The notes: generated by a model from the sequence alone, not told the origin. DNA of 64,000 nucleotides from Alicyclobacillus sp. ALC3 (GCF_028751195.1 NZ_CP066784.1:806001-870000), one strand, 5' to 3'. Shown: positions 8,382 through 15,992, counted from the stretch's first letter. Translations and numbers: made by a program.

Positions 8382-8475
8382 GCGTCGGAAATGGAGCGAG
8401 TTCGGAATTCTGGTTTTGTTCTTTGGCGCGACACCGCTGTTGTACAAACTAGGCGCAATGATGCCCCGAAGGTAA
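8371..8475 (+). CDS. Very small membrane protein, 34 aa
   Basis: ATG at 8371 overlapping the upstream short gene by 11 nt, stop TAA at 8473. Product MANKRRKWSEFG followed by a membrane segment (ILVLFFGATPLLYKLG) and a basic end. Overlap with the previous gene suggests coupled translation, since its own ribosome-binding site is weak. Family unknown. Confidence 0.42.
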   Translation: MANKRRKWSEFGILVLFFGATPLLYKLGAMMPRR

Positions 8476-8540
8476 ATCGTGGGGCCTGACCTGTAGGCTT
8501 GATGGCCCCTGGCTGACGATACCGACCCGAAGACAGACAA

Positions 8541-8575
8541 AATCGCCGCAACCATCGATTCTGGTCGCGGCGATT
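8541..8575. terminator. Hairpin terminator
   Basis: AATCGCCGC...GCGGCGATT with an inner ACC/GGT pair and one mismatch, loop near 8555-8561. Lies between the plus-strand short genes and the tRNA-Arg on minus, so it may serve both directions. Confidence 0.55.
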
Positions 8576-8592
8576 ATTGTAGTGCTGCCATG

Positions 8593-8668
8593 TGGCGCGC
8601 CCGGAGGGATTCGAACCCCCGACCTCTGGCTCCGGAGGCCAGCGCTCTATCCACTAAGCTACGGGCGC
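8593..8668 (-). tRNA. tRNA-Arg (anticodon CCG)
   Basis: Full cloverleaf on minus: acceptor GCGCCCG/CGGGCGC, anticodon loop CTCCGGA on stem CTGGC/GCCAG, T-loop GGTTCGAAT, encoded 3' CCA. Confidence 0.95.
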
Positions 8669-8744
8669 AAGTGAACGACTGTCACTATACCACATTTGCG
8701 CGAGTAGAAACAAGTGTCGCGTAGATGGCCTTAGCCACGGTTAC

Positions 8745-9449
8745 TTACTGCTTGTTCTCCATTTCTTTCTTCAAGCGCTCTAAGTCGTCCTGAACAGCGG
8801 ACTGTTGCTTGATTTGGTCAAGTTCCTTTTGCACGTTGTCGCGCTTGTCGAGTGGGTCCTCAAGGATGCCTTCCTCTGCCAAGGACTCCATCGCCGCTGC
8901 GCGCGCCTGCATCTGCTCGGCTTTGTCCTGCGCCCGCTGCAGCGAGTCGCCGACACCGCCAAACGATTTGCTGATGCCGCTCATCGACTCCCCGACTTTA
9001 ACCTCTGCCTTCGACGCGTTGTAAGTCGCCTTTGTGACCTCTTTCTGCGTCTTGAAAGCATGGATGCGGTCTTCGAGTTTGCGCTCCGCGTCCTTCAACC
9101 GCTCCGCTTGCGCTGTGATGCGCTCGAGTGCCTGTTTCAGCGGTTCGAGTTGCGACGACAACTGGTGCTTGCGCTCCAAAGCTGCCTGAGCGAGGTCTTC
9201 ACGGCCCATCTTCAGCGCCGTCTTCGCTTCCTCTTCACGGTCTGCCATATCACGCTCGACGCGCGCAATTTGGACTTCAAGTTGCTTTTGTTCTGTCACG
9301 ACATCAGCCAGACTTGCCTTCATCTCCTGCAGCCCGTCAATCATTTTTTCGTAGCTGAGGTCAAGCGTCGCGTTCGGATCTTCCAGCTTGTCAAGCAGCT
9401 TGTTTACCCGTGATTCGACAACGGTTGCTGCGCGTTTGAATAGTCCCAT
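8745..9449 (-). CDS. PspA/IM30 family protein
   Basis: A 234-aa all-helical protein. MGLFKRAATVVESRVNKLLDKLEDP is the typical amphipathic N-terminus that binds stressed membrane, followed by long coiled-coil helices (ADVVTEQKQLEVQIARVERDM... and QLEPLKQALERITAQAERLKDAERKLEDRI, quoted in parts) and a short acidic-basic tail. PspA/IM30/LiaH proteins assemble into ESCRT-III-like rods that protect the cytoplasmic membrane. The ATG at 9449 has GGAGG 8 nt upstream, better than the in-frame start at 9464. Two YbjQ-type genes lie just upstream on the same strand, so a shared envelope-stress role is plausible but not shown. Confidence 0.93.
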   Translation of the reverse strand: MGLFKRAATVVESRVNKLLDKLEDPNATLDLSYEKMIDGLQEMKASLADVVTEQKQLEVQIARVERDMADREEEAKTALKMGREDLAQAALERKHQLSSQLEPLKQALERITAQAERLKDAERKLEDRIHAFKTQKEVTKATYNASKAEVKVGESMSGISKSFGGVGDSLQRAQDKAEQMQARAAAMESLAEEGILEDPLDKRDNVQKELDQIKQQSAVQDDLERLKKEMENKQ

Positions 9450-9639
9450 TCCAATCCCCTCCATGTCCTTCAGGATACGCTACTTATTTACGTTGTGCGA
9501 GTTGCTTCTGTCGCCTGTACGGCCGAATTTCTGCCAAATTAGCGGTTCTACGTCAATCCCGATACGCCCCACGAATCGGCGTAACGCCATGCCCGTCGGC
9601 ACGCTGCCGCACGGCACCGTTCGATGGCCACCGTCAGGG

Positions 9640-9729
9640 CTCATTTGTCACGGCTCAGTCGTTCAACGACAGGATGAGTTGTGGCTCATTTGTCACGGCT
9701 CAGTCGTTCAACGACAGGATGAGTTGTGG
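9640..9729. repeat. 45-bp perfect tandem duplication of a gene 3' end
   Basis: Two identical 45-bp copies (9640-9684 and 9685-9729). The second copy contains the stop codon and last codons (LILSLND) of the YbjQ-type gene that ends at 9700. The first copy is a downstream duplicate, so the duplication does not change the protein. Confidence 0.9.
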
Positions 9730-10515
9730 CGGGGAAATTTCGTGATCGGCCCGAATCGGCGTCACTGCCGTCCCGACCGCAAAGAACTCAATCACGTGCG
9801 AACCCCAGCCGTGTGACTTTTCGTCAATCCGGACGCCGACAATCCCTTCCGCCTTCTCTTCGTGCGCCTCGGCCTGCATACGTTCCATCGCAAGTTCGCG
9901 CGCATCGTAGAGAGCCTGCGTAAAGTTCGGCATCTCCTGGTTCTGCCCAACTAAGGACATACTCTTCAACATTCCCTGGTGTGCAACGTGGTAGACACAG
10001 CTGCCCATCACCATCGACAGCGGTCGGTAGCCTGCCCGCAGCAACGTCCAAAAATCTTGTCCGGACAAGTCGGACGTAAACGGCTTGCCGCGAAAACTGC
10101 GGAAGTGCCCACCGGGTTCGCGAGCGACGACCGCCGTGCCAATCGCAAGAAACTCCGCCAGACTTTCTCCCCACTCGTATCGGTTCACTTGTAGCCGGAC
10201 ACCGACGACGCCATCTGCGCCAAGTTCGGCTGCTTCTTCTTCCATCCGCGACATGGCGAGTTCACGCGCTTCGTACATCGCTTGCGTCAGCACGTCCATC
10301 TCCATGCTCTGTTTCCAGCGACTCTGCTGGTAGCCAATGTGGTAGATGGAACTGCCGAGCACCATGCCAATCGGTTCAAAGCCTGCTTCGCGCACCAGTA
10401 AGTATTCGTTCACGCTCAGGTCGGACGTAAACACTCCGTCCGGGTGTCCCTGTGACCTCAGTCCGCGCAAACGCTCCAGTGCGTGTTGTGGCAAGCCTTC
10501 ATGTGGATCCGCCAT
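9700..10515 (-). CDS. YbjQ (heavy-metal-binding domain) family protein with two tandem repeats
   Basis: 271 aa, ATG with GGAGG 7 nt upstream. Two copies of the same domain: residues about 28-135 (FTSDLSVNEYLLVREAGF ... LGADGVVGVRL ... FLAIGTAVV) and 148-258 (FTSDLSGQDFWTLLRAGY ... AEGIVGVRI ... FFAVGTAVT). The pattern AR-E-L-A-M-x-R-M then GADxVVGVR then GTAV is that of YbjQ/UPF0145 proteins, small oligomeric proteins of unclear role. The paralogue at 10534-11520 lies 18 bp upstream in the same operon. Function is not established; the metal-binding name comes from the Pfam family. Confidence 0.8.
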   Translation of the reverse strand: MADPHEGLPQHALERLRGLRSQGHPDGVFTSDLSVNEYLLVREAGFEPIGMVLGSSIYHIGYQQSRWKQSMEMDVLTQAMYEARELAMSRMEEEAAELGADGVVGVRLQVNRYEWGESLAEFLAIGTAVVAREPGGHFRSFRGKPFTSDLSGQDFWTLLRAGYRPLSMVMGSCVYHVAHQGMLKSMSLVGQNQEMPNFTQALYDARELAMERMQAEAHEEKAEGIVGVRIDEKSHGWGSHVIEFFAVGTAVTPIRADHEISPPQLILSLND

Positions 10516-10533
10516 TGCTTCGCCTCCTAGTGG

Positions 10534-11520
10534 TTACTTCCCAGCATCTATTGTGAGTTTTGGCGTGAACTTTGCGGGTACGACTGTGCTGTGGACCGCC
10601 GTGCCCATGGTGAAAAATTCGACGATGTGATCGAGCCGGTCATCGCCTTCGCCACGTTCGACCTCCACGTCGTGCACGGACAGCTTGGTCTCGTGCGCGA
10701 GCACGCCGGACGCGCCAAGCGCGGAGGCTTCCCGCCACATGTTGCGCACCGCGCGGTTGCGTGTTTGGTAGACGGCGTCGGTGTACGCCGGGATCTCCTG
10801 ATTGACCCAACTGCGCACCTGCCACATGTCTTGGCGGGAGGACGCCTGGTAGTAGACACAGACTCCCAACGCGAGGCCAATCGGGATTGATCCGGCGCGC
10901 AGCAACTTCACGAGCGACGCTCCGTCCACAGTGCACAGCACGGGCGATTTCGGGACTGGCTCACCGTCTAGTACCACAGCCGTGCCAAATGCGGTGAACT
11001 CGACTTCGTGACTACCGTAGTCGGGCTCCTTTAGCTCTAGTCGCACGCCGACAACTGCATTCGCGCCGAGCGCCTCAGCCTCCATCGACATCCGCTGCAA
11101 CGCCTGTCTACGGACGTCGAGCATGGCTCGTTCGACGTCGGTCACATCGCCGGAATACCACATGCCTGCGCGGTTTTGTGCGGTAAACCCGATGTGGTAG
11201 TAGCTGCTGCCCATGACCAGACCGAGAGGTCGGAAGCCAAACGGGCGCAACAAGTGCCACTCATTCACGGACAAATCGCTCGTCCACGGGAGGTCGCCCT
11301 TTTTCTCAAGCTCCATGCGTTCGAGCACACGCCCTGGCAGCCGCCCGGAAGTCAGCGCCGCTTCCGTCTCGCGCGCCCGCGCCGCTCCGTCTTCAACGGC
11401 TAGTCTGCGCGGACGGCCTGACGTACCGAGCTCGCCGGCGCCACCGCCACTGGTTCCGCCACTGGTTCCGGACTGCGGCGGTGGTCCGGTGTCTCTAGAT
11501 TTGTCCTTGCGAAACCACAC
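10534..11520 (-). CDS. YbjQ (heavy-metal-binding domain) family protein, two-domain paralogue
   Basis: 328 aa from the GTG at 11520 (MWFRKDKSRD...), chosen because GGAGG lies 7 nt upstream; the longer reading to 11553 would bury that site. A low-complexity Gly/Ser/Thr linker precedes two YbjQ-like domains (WTSDLSVNEWHLLRPFGFRP ... LGANAVVGVRLEL ... FTAFGTAVV, then VDGASLVKLLRAGSIPIG ... LGASGVLAHETKL ... FFTMGTAV). Both domains share the TSDLSVNE/LGA/GTAV pattern of the downstream gene, so the pair arose by duplication. Confidence 0.78.
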   Translation of the reverse strand: MWFRKDKSRDTGPPPQSGTSGGTSGGGAGELGTSGRPRRLAVEDGAARARETEAALTSGRLPGRVLERMELEKKGDLPWTSDLSVNEWHLLRPFGFRPLGLVMGSSYYHIGFTAQNRAGMWYSGDVTDVERAMLDVRRQALQRMSMEAEALGANAVVGVRLELKEPDYGSHEVEFTAFGTAVVLDGEPVPKSPVLCTVDGASLVKLLRAGSIPIGLALGVCVYYQASSRQDMWQVRSWVNQEIPAYTDAVYQTRNRAVRNMWREASALGASGVLAHETKLSVHDVEVERGEGDDRLDHIVEFFTMGTAVHSTVVPAKFTPKLTIDAGK

Positions 11521-11558
11521 CCGAACCCCTCCCTCACCCACTCGCATTCGCACATCGT

Positions 11559-11936
11559 TTAGGAAAACAGGAAACGCTCGATCGCAGATCGCGCCTCTTC
11601 ATGCAACTCTGCAAGCTCTTCGAGTTCCTGCGACACCCCTGCCAACCACTCAGAGAACGAAATTGGCTCGGTCTTCAGCGCGATTCCACGGACAACCTTT
11701 GCCCGCTCCGTCGACATGCCACGCCGTTTGTCAAAGTGGAGACGATACGTGTGGGTCTCCAATCGAATCTCAATCAGTCGGATTGCCTGTTCATTAGAAA
11801 ACAGCCGGTGCTCTCGCTCAATTGTGGTCTGGCCCGGAAGTGCCTTTTCCAGCCGGGTCGCCAGGGCTTCTACGTATGCCTTCTCGTCGGTTAGTCCGCG
11901 GCGCCACGACGCCGCCCCAAGGTCAAACTCGCTCAC
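11559..11936 (-). CDS. Hypothetical protein, 125 aa, first gene of the YbjQ operon
   Basis: GTG at 11936 with AGAGGGGGG about 6 nt upstream is preferred over the open frame to 12029. Charged, soluble and mostly helical-looking: MSEFDLGAASWRRGLTDEKAYVEALATRL..., ending ELEELAELHEEARSAIERFLFS. No recognised domain. The gap to the next gene is 38 bp, so an operon with the two YbjQ genes is likely. The 41-bp repeat array begins about 160 bp upstream of its start, where its promoter should lie. Confidence 0.65.
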   Translation of the reverse strand: MSEFDLGAASWRRGLTDEKAYVEALATRLEKALPGQTTIEREHRLFSNEQAIRLIEIRLETHTYRLHFDKRRGMSTERAKVVRGIALKTEPISFSEWLAGVSQELEELAELHEEARSAIERFLFS

Positions 11937-12097
11937 CGTCGGCCCCCCTCTGCCTTTGGCCTCAGTATAGCGCATTTTTTGGTAAAGAAGTGGCACTCCG
12001 CAACTGCGAAGCGCCCTAATTTGATGCATGTATGACGATTGTCACAAGTTTGTGGCCGGCGTCTACCTGAGGGGGGTGGCGGAGGGGCGGAGGGGGC

Positions 12098-13176
12098 GTC
12101 ATTTTGACATCTACAGCTGCAGGCTCCCGCCGCTAAGTGTCATTTTGACATTTACAGCTGCAGGCTCTCCCCACTAGGTGTCATTTTGACATCTACAGCT
12201 GCAGGCCGTCGCCGCTAGGTGTCATTTTGACATCTACAGCTGCAGGCCGTCGCCGCTAAGTGTCATTTTGACATCTACAGCTGCAAGCTCACCCCGCTAA
12301 GTGTCATTTTGACATCTACAGCTGCAGGCCACCGCCGCTAAGTGTCATTTTGACACCTACGGATGCAGGCCGTCGCCGCTAAGTGTCATTTTGACATCTA
12401 CAGCTGCTGGCCGTCGCCGCTAAGTGTCATTTTGACATCTACAGCTGCAGGTCGCCGCCGCTAAGTGTCATTTTGACATCTACAGCTGCAGGCCGTCGCC
12501 GCTAAGTGTCATTTTGACATCTACAGCTGCAGCCTCTCGCCGCTAAGTGTCATTTTGACATCTACAGCTGCAGGCTCTCGCCGCTAAGTGTCATTTTGAC
12601 ACCTACAGCTGCAGGCTCACCCCGCTAAGTGTCATTTTGACACCTACAGCTGCAGGCTCCCGCCGCTAAGTGTCATTTTGACATCTACAGCTTCAGGCTC
12701 CCACGGCTAAGTGTCATTTTGACATCTACAGCTGCTGGCTCCCGCCGCTAAGTGTCATTTTGACACCTACAGCTGCAGGCTCCCACCGCTAAGTGTCATT
12801 TTGACACCTACAGCTGCAGGCTCACCCCGCTAAGTGTCATTTTGACATCTAAACCTGCAGGCTCACCCGGCTAAGTGTCATTTTGACACCTACAGCTGCA
12901 GGCTCCCGCCGTTAAGTGTCATTTTGACACCTAAACCTGCAGGCTCCAGCCGCTAAGTGTCATTTTGACACCTACAGCTGCAGGCCACCGCCGCTAAGTG
13001 TCATTTTGACACCTAAACCTGCAGGCTCCAGCCGCTAAGTGTCATTTTGACACCTACAGCTGCAGGCTCACCCCGCTAAGTGTCATTTTGACACCTACAG
13101 CTGCAGGCCACCTCCGCTAAGTGTCATTTTGACACCTACAGCTGCAGGCTCACCCCGCTAAGTGTCATTTTGACAA
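12098..13176. repeat. 41-bp tandem array, 27 copies of the dyad core
   Basis: The core GTCATTTTGAC recurs every 41 bp from 12098 to 13164 (26 exact intervals, 27 cores). In all but the first unit it is the perfect palindrome TGTCATTTTGACA. Each unit then has CTACAGCTGCAGG (itself holding CAGCTG and CTGCAG) and a GC-rich linker of about 10 nt that is the only really variable part, ending CCGCTAAG. The base after the right arm drifts from T in the left half to C in the right half, which suggests stepwise expansion. No open frame spans it (41 is not a multiple of 3). It is not CRISPR because there are no unique spacers. It fills the gap between trpE (3' side) and the YbjQ operon (5' side). Confidence 0.95.
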
Positions 13177-13180
13177 CTGC

Positions 13181-13209
13181 GGAGACGGCCAGAGCGGAGA
13201 CGGCCAGAG
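13181..13209. repeat. 15-bp short tandem repeat beside the array
   Basis: Two adjacent copies of GCGGAGACGGCCAGA between the last regular 41-bp unit and the diverged outlier dyad. Confidence 0.6.
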
Positions 13210-13213
13210 CGGA

Positions 13214-13236
13214 GTAGTTGTCATTCTGACAACTAC
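13214..13236. promoter_or_regulatory. Extended 23-bp palindrome, outlier of the 41-bp array
   Basis: Arms GTAGTTGTCA and TGACAACTAC around TTC form a perfect 10-bp dyad. It shares TGTCA-N3-TGACA with the array core but both flanks changed together (GTAGT/ACTAC), so symmetry was kept while sequence changed. A further decayed unit (GGTCATTTCGCGAC) follows near 13298. Confidence 0.7.
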
Positions 13237-13352
13237 AGCGAACGGAGTCCGCAAATAGTGAGCAGTTTGATGTCTACGCGCAACGGACCACCCTGCTAGG
13301 GGTCATTTCGCGACTCCGCCACGCCACGCCACGCCGAACTGCCAGTCGCTGC

Positions 13353-15083
13353 CTACACGCGCACAAGCCGGCTCGTCAGCACATCGATCGTGGCGCCAGC
13401 CTTGTGGCCGCACTCCAGCCACTCCTGCGACGGCACGCTGTCGGCGACGATGCCCGCGCCGACCTGAACATAGTAGGCGTCGTCCGCTTCGACAACTGTG
13501 CGGATCACGATGGCTGTATTGGCGTTACCAGCAAAGTCAATCATGCCGAGCATCCCACCGTACGGCCCCCGGCGCAGCGACTCGAGTTCGTCGATAATCT
13601 CCATCGCCCGAATCTTCGGTGCGCCCGACAACGTGCCAGCCGGGAATGTCGCGAGCAGTGCGTGGAACACGCTCGTGTCTTCACGCAGCGTCCCTTCGAC
13701 GACAGAGACAAGGTGGAACAAGTGCGAGTACGGTTCCACCACCATCAGTTCCGGAACGCGGATGGAGCCAATCTCGCAGACGCGCCCCAAGTCGTTCCGA
13801 CACAAGTCAACCAGCATTACGTGTTCCGCTCGCTCTTTCTCATCAGCGAGCAAGCGGTCCGCGAGCACCTTGTCTTCAGCCGGTGTCTTGCCACGGCCCT
13901 TCGACGTGCCGGCGATCGGCTTCATCTGGGCCTTGCGACCGACTGCGCGAAACTGCACTTCCGGGCTCGCGCCAAAGACTCGCATATCCGGGTATTCCGC
14001 CACAAACATGTAGGGCGACGGGTTGAGTTTGCGCAGACGGTCGTACGCGACGTAGGGATGGAGTTGCTTCGCAACACGCAGGCGTTTCGACAAGACAACC
14101 TGGAAGATGTCGCCAGCCCGAATGTACTCCTTGGCTCTCTCCACATTCGCCTCAAACAGCGCCTGCGACACATCTTCCTGCACTTGCCCACCCACCTGGC
14201 CAGCAGTCGGCGGCAACGAGACCGAGGCGCTTTCGCTCATCTGCGCAAGGGCATCCAGCCGCTCGGCGCCAAACTCGAGCGCCGCCGCGGGATTCGCGAC
14301 AATCTCGCGGGTGCGAGCAGCTTCTGCGCGTAAATCCGTGATCACAGTCTGTGGAGCAACCCGCGCCAGAGCGTCGATGCTGTCGAACACATGGACGTCA
14401 CCGTCCGTGATCTGCGTGATCACGGCGTGCCACTGTAAACGGATATCCGGCAACTGACGGTCGTCGCACGTCGTCTTTGGCAACTCTTCAAGGTAGTGAA
14501 CCGCGTCGTAGCCGATGTAGCCGAGCAGCCCAGCTGAAAACGGCACCAAGTGATCGACTGCGAGTAGCCCCGCAACCAGCTGCCGCAGTTGTTCGAGCCA
14601 AGTCATTACGTCCGCCGCCCGAAAGCGCATAGGCACTTCGCAGATCACGCTGGCTCGGGTTGGCGGCAGCACCGCCCCCGCTTCGCTCGTCTCCACTCGC
14701 TCAGCAGTCACGCCTAGCTGGGTCGCCCCCAGTTCAACCGCCTTCGGTTCAACCGCCCCCGCCTCGCTCGTCTCCACTCGCTCAGCAGTCACGCCTAGGC
14801 CTTCGCTCGGGGCGGTCGTTCCATGCCCGCCCCCCGCTAGGTCAGTTGCGACTGCACCCGGCAATTTGCCGAGGAGGTACTGCGCGAGTCCGTCAATCGC
14901 GTACAGGTCAATCACACCGTCTTTCACCTGCACCTCGACGACCGGTGCCGTGCCAATCATGCTCATTTGATACTCCGGATGCGCGTCGTCAGATGCTGCT
15001 TCTAGCAGGAACACGCGCCCTTCACCTGCGTCTTCGACAAGGCGCAGAAACATCCGCAGCGCATCTACGTGTTGTCCTGTCAT
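13353..15083 (-). CDS. trpE: Anthranilate synthase component I
   Basis: 576 aa chorismate-utilising enzyme: chorismate plus glutamine-derived ammonia to anthranilate, first step of tryptophan synthesis. The C-terminal catalytic half shows EYIRAGDIFQVVLSKR, PYMFVAEYPDMRVFGASPE, PIAGTSKGRG, NDLGRVCEIGSI and AGTLSGAPKIRAMEIIDELE. Alanine in PIAGT (PabB usually has Lys there) argues for TrpE over PabB. The N-terminal regulatory motif reads LLEA where feedback-inhibited TrpE has LLES. The N-terminal domain also has an inserted low-complexity segment with a 16-residue stretch (LGVTAERVETSEAGAV) present twice. It follows trpG by 121 bp; no other trp genes are in the window. Confidence 0.9.
   Translation of the reverse strand: MTGQHVDALRMFLRLVEDAGEGRVFLLEAASDDAHPEYQMSMIGTAPVVEVQVKDGVIDLYAIDGLAQYLLGKLPGAVATDLAGGGHGTTAPSEGLGVTAERVETSEAGAVEPKAVELGATQLGVTAERVETSEAGAVLPPTRASVICEVPMRFRAADVMTWLEQLRQLVAGLLAVDHLVPFSAGLLGYIGYDAVHYLEELPKTTCDDRQLPDIRLQWHAVITQITDGDVHVFDSIDALARVAPQTVITDLRAEAARTREIVANPAAALEFGAERLDALAQMSESASVSLPPTAGQVGGQVQEDVSQALFEANVERAKEYIRAGDIFQVVLSKRLRVAKQLHPYVAYDRLRKLNPSPYMFVAEYPDMRVFGASPEVQFRAVGRKAQMKPIAGTSKGRGKTPAEDKVLADRLLADEKERAEHVMLVDLCRNDLGRVCEIGSIRVPELMVVEPYSHLFHLVSVVEGTLREDTSVFHALLATFPAGTLSGAPKIRAMEIIDELESLRRGPYGGMLGMIDFAGNANTAIVIRTVVEADDAYYVQVGAGIVADSVPSQEWLECGHKAGATIDVLTSRLVRV
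14671..14798. repeat. In-frame internal duplication inside trpE
   Basis: A roughly 46-bp segment recurs 81 bp apart (about 14671-14717 and 14752-14798), so the offset is 27 codons. It encodes the duplicated VTAERVETSEAGAV stretch in the N-terminal domain insert. Confidence 0.85.
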
Positions 15084-15204
15084 CTCCCCAACTCCCTCGT
15101 TTCACTCAGTCTCCTGCACTCCATCGTCTTCCCGACCGCCACCGGATGAATCAACGAGATCCGTCCGTCTGACCCATCAACTACGAATCCCTCCGCGCCG
15201 ACGG

Positions 15205-15762
15205 TCAGCTCGCGAGGAAGTTGCGCAACAGGTCCTTTCCTTGCGGGGTCAAAATCGACTCCGGGTGAAACTGAACACCGAGCGCGCCTGTCGGTCGGTG
15301 GCGCAGTCCCATGATGGTCGAACCTGTGCGAGCGATGTCTGTAAACGTGTCGGGCAGCGTCTCCCGTTCCACGACGAGTGAATGGTAGCGAGTGGCTTGA
15401 AAGGGGTTGGGGATGCCGGCGAACAGGTCGTCGCCGTCGTGATAAACGAGTGAGGTCTTACCGTGCTTAAGTTCCTCCGCGCGCACAACGTGGGCGTCAA
15501 ACGCCTGCGCGAGCGACTGGTGACCAAGACATACGCCGAGCACCGGGATTAAACCGGCAAACGCCTGAATGGCCTCGACCGAGCAACCGGCCTCGTGCGG
15601 GGTGCACGGTCCGGGTGAAACCATCAAGTGGGTCGGGCGCAAGTCTTTGAGATCCTGCACAGTCACCGTGTTGCGCCGGACCACGACGTCCGCGCCAAGT
15701 TCACCGCACAGTTGCACGAGGTTATACGTAAACGAGTCAAAGTTGTCGATCACGACCAGCAT
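15205..15762 (-). CDS. trpG: Anthranilate/aminodeoxychorismate synthase glutamine amidotransferase subunit
   Basis: 185 aa class-I glutamine amidotransferase. ATG at 15762 (MLVVIDNFDSFTYNLVQ) has GAGGAG 8 nt upstream; the longer frame to 15903 would run back through the terminator. Catalytic Cys in GVCLGHQSL, oxyanion PGPCTP (usual PGPxxP), His/Glu in FHPESI. It supplies ammonia to TrpE. In Bacillus one protein (PabA/TrpG) can serve both tryptophan and folate synthesis, so amphibolic use is possible. Regulation is expected from the leader upstream (TRAP-like site 15907-15958, terminator 15848-15873). Confidence 0.92.
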   Translation of the reverse strand: MLVVIDNFDSFTYNLVQLCGELGADVVVRRNTVTVQDLKDLRPTHLMVSPGPCTPHEAGCSVEAIQAFAGLIPVLGVCLGHQSLAQAFDAHVVRAEELKHGKTSLVYHDGDDLFAGIPNPFQATRYHSLVVERETLPDTFTDIARTGSTIMGLRHRPTGALGVQFHPESILTPQGKDLLRNFLAS

Positions 15763-15847
15763 TATGGGGGCTCCTCTCTTCTCTAGCGAGCGACTCCAAG
15801 CGACTCCGAGCAGTTCGTACGCGGTGTTCATGGCACCCTGCGTGATC

Positions 15848-15873
15848 AAAAAAGCCGCAGCATCAGCCGCGGC
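15848..15873 (-). terminator. Rho-independent terminator/attenuator in the trpGE leader
   Basis: On minus: GCCGCGGC-TGAT-GCTGCGGC, an 8-bp stem with one G-U pair, then six T. It sits about 85 nt before the trpG start and 33 nt after the TRAP-like site, so it would end transcripts before trpG unless an antiterminator forms. I could not resolve a convincing antiterminator by eye. Confidence 0.8.
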
Positions 15874-15906
15874 AAACACACAGCAGGAACCAGAGCATAC
15901 CAAACA

Positions 15907-15958
15907 CTCGGCTCAACTCAGCTCACCAGGCTCATCTGTTCTTACCTCTGCTCATCTG
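15907..15958 (-). promoter_or_regulatory. Putative TRAP (MtrB) binding site in the trpGE leader
   Basis: Read on minus, 11 triplets follow each other with 2-nt spacers (one spacer of 1 nt): CAG, GAG, GAG, AAG, CAG, GAG, TGG, GAG, GAG, GAG, GAG. TRAP is an 11-subunit ring that binds 11 NAG triplets (GAG and UAG best) spaced 2-3 nt apart when loaded with tryptophan. The count and spacing match exactly. Ten triplets are NAG and one (TGG) deviates. Bound TRAP would favour the downstream terminator. Confidence 0.8.
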
Positions 15959-15963
15959 CATAC

Positions 15964-15992
15964 AGCTTACAAAGCGAGAGCCGTCACGTCAA
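15964..15992 (-). promoter_or_regulatory. Candidate trpGE promoter
   Basis: On minus TTGACG, 17-nt spacer, TAAGCT. The predicted start falls almost at the first TRAP triplet, which is closer than in Bacillus subtilis, so an upstream promoter is also possible. Confidence 0.4.

Noticed and set aside
12098..13176. CRISPR array
   Set aside because: The period is 41 bp and almost the entire unit is conserved. The variable part is only about 10 nt and falls into a few recurring types, and no cas genes are present.
13404..14333. Long plus-strand frame opposite trpE
   Set aside because: Antisense shadow of a well-supported gene in GC-rich DNA; no domain or ribosome-binding site.
15764..15960. T-box riboswitch in the trp leader
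   Set aside because: A GGGTGCCATG...CACCGCG stretch superficially resembles a T-box sequence, but it lies after the terminator and no specifier stem is evident. The NAG-triplet pattern explains the leader better.
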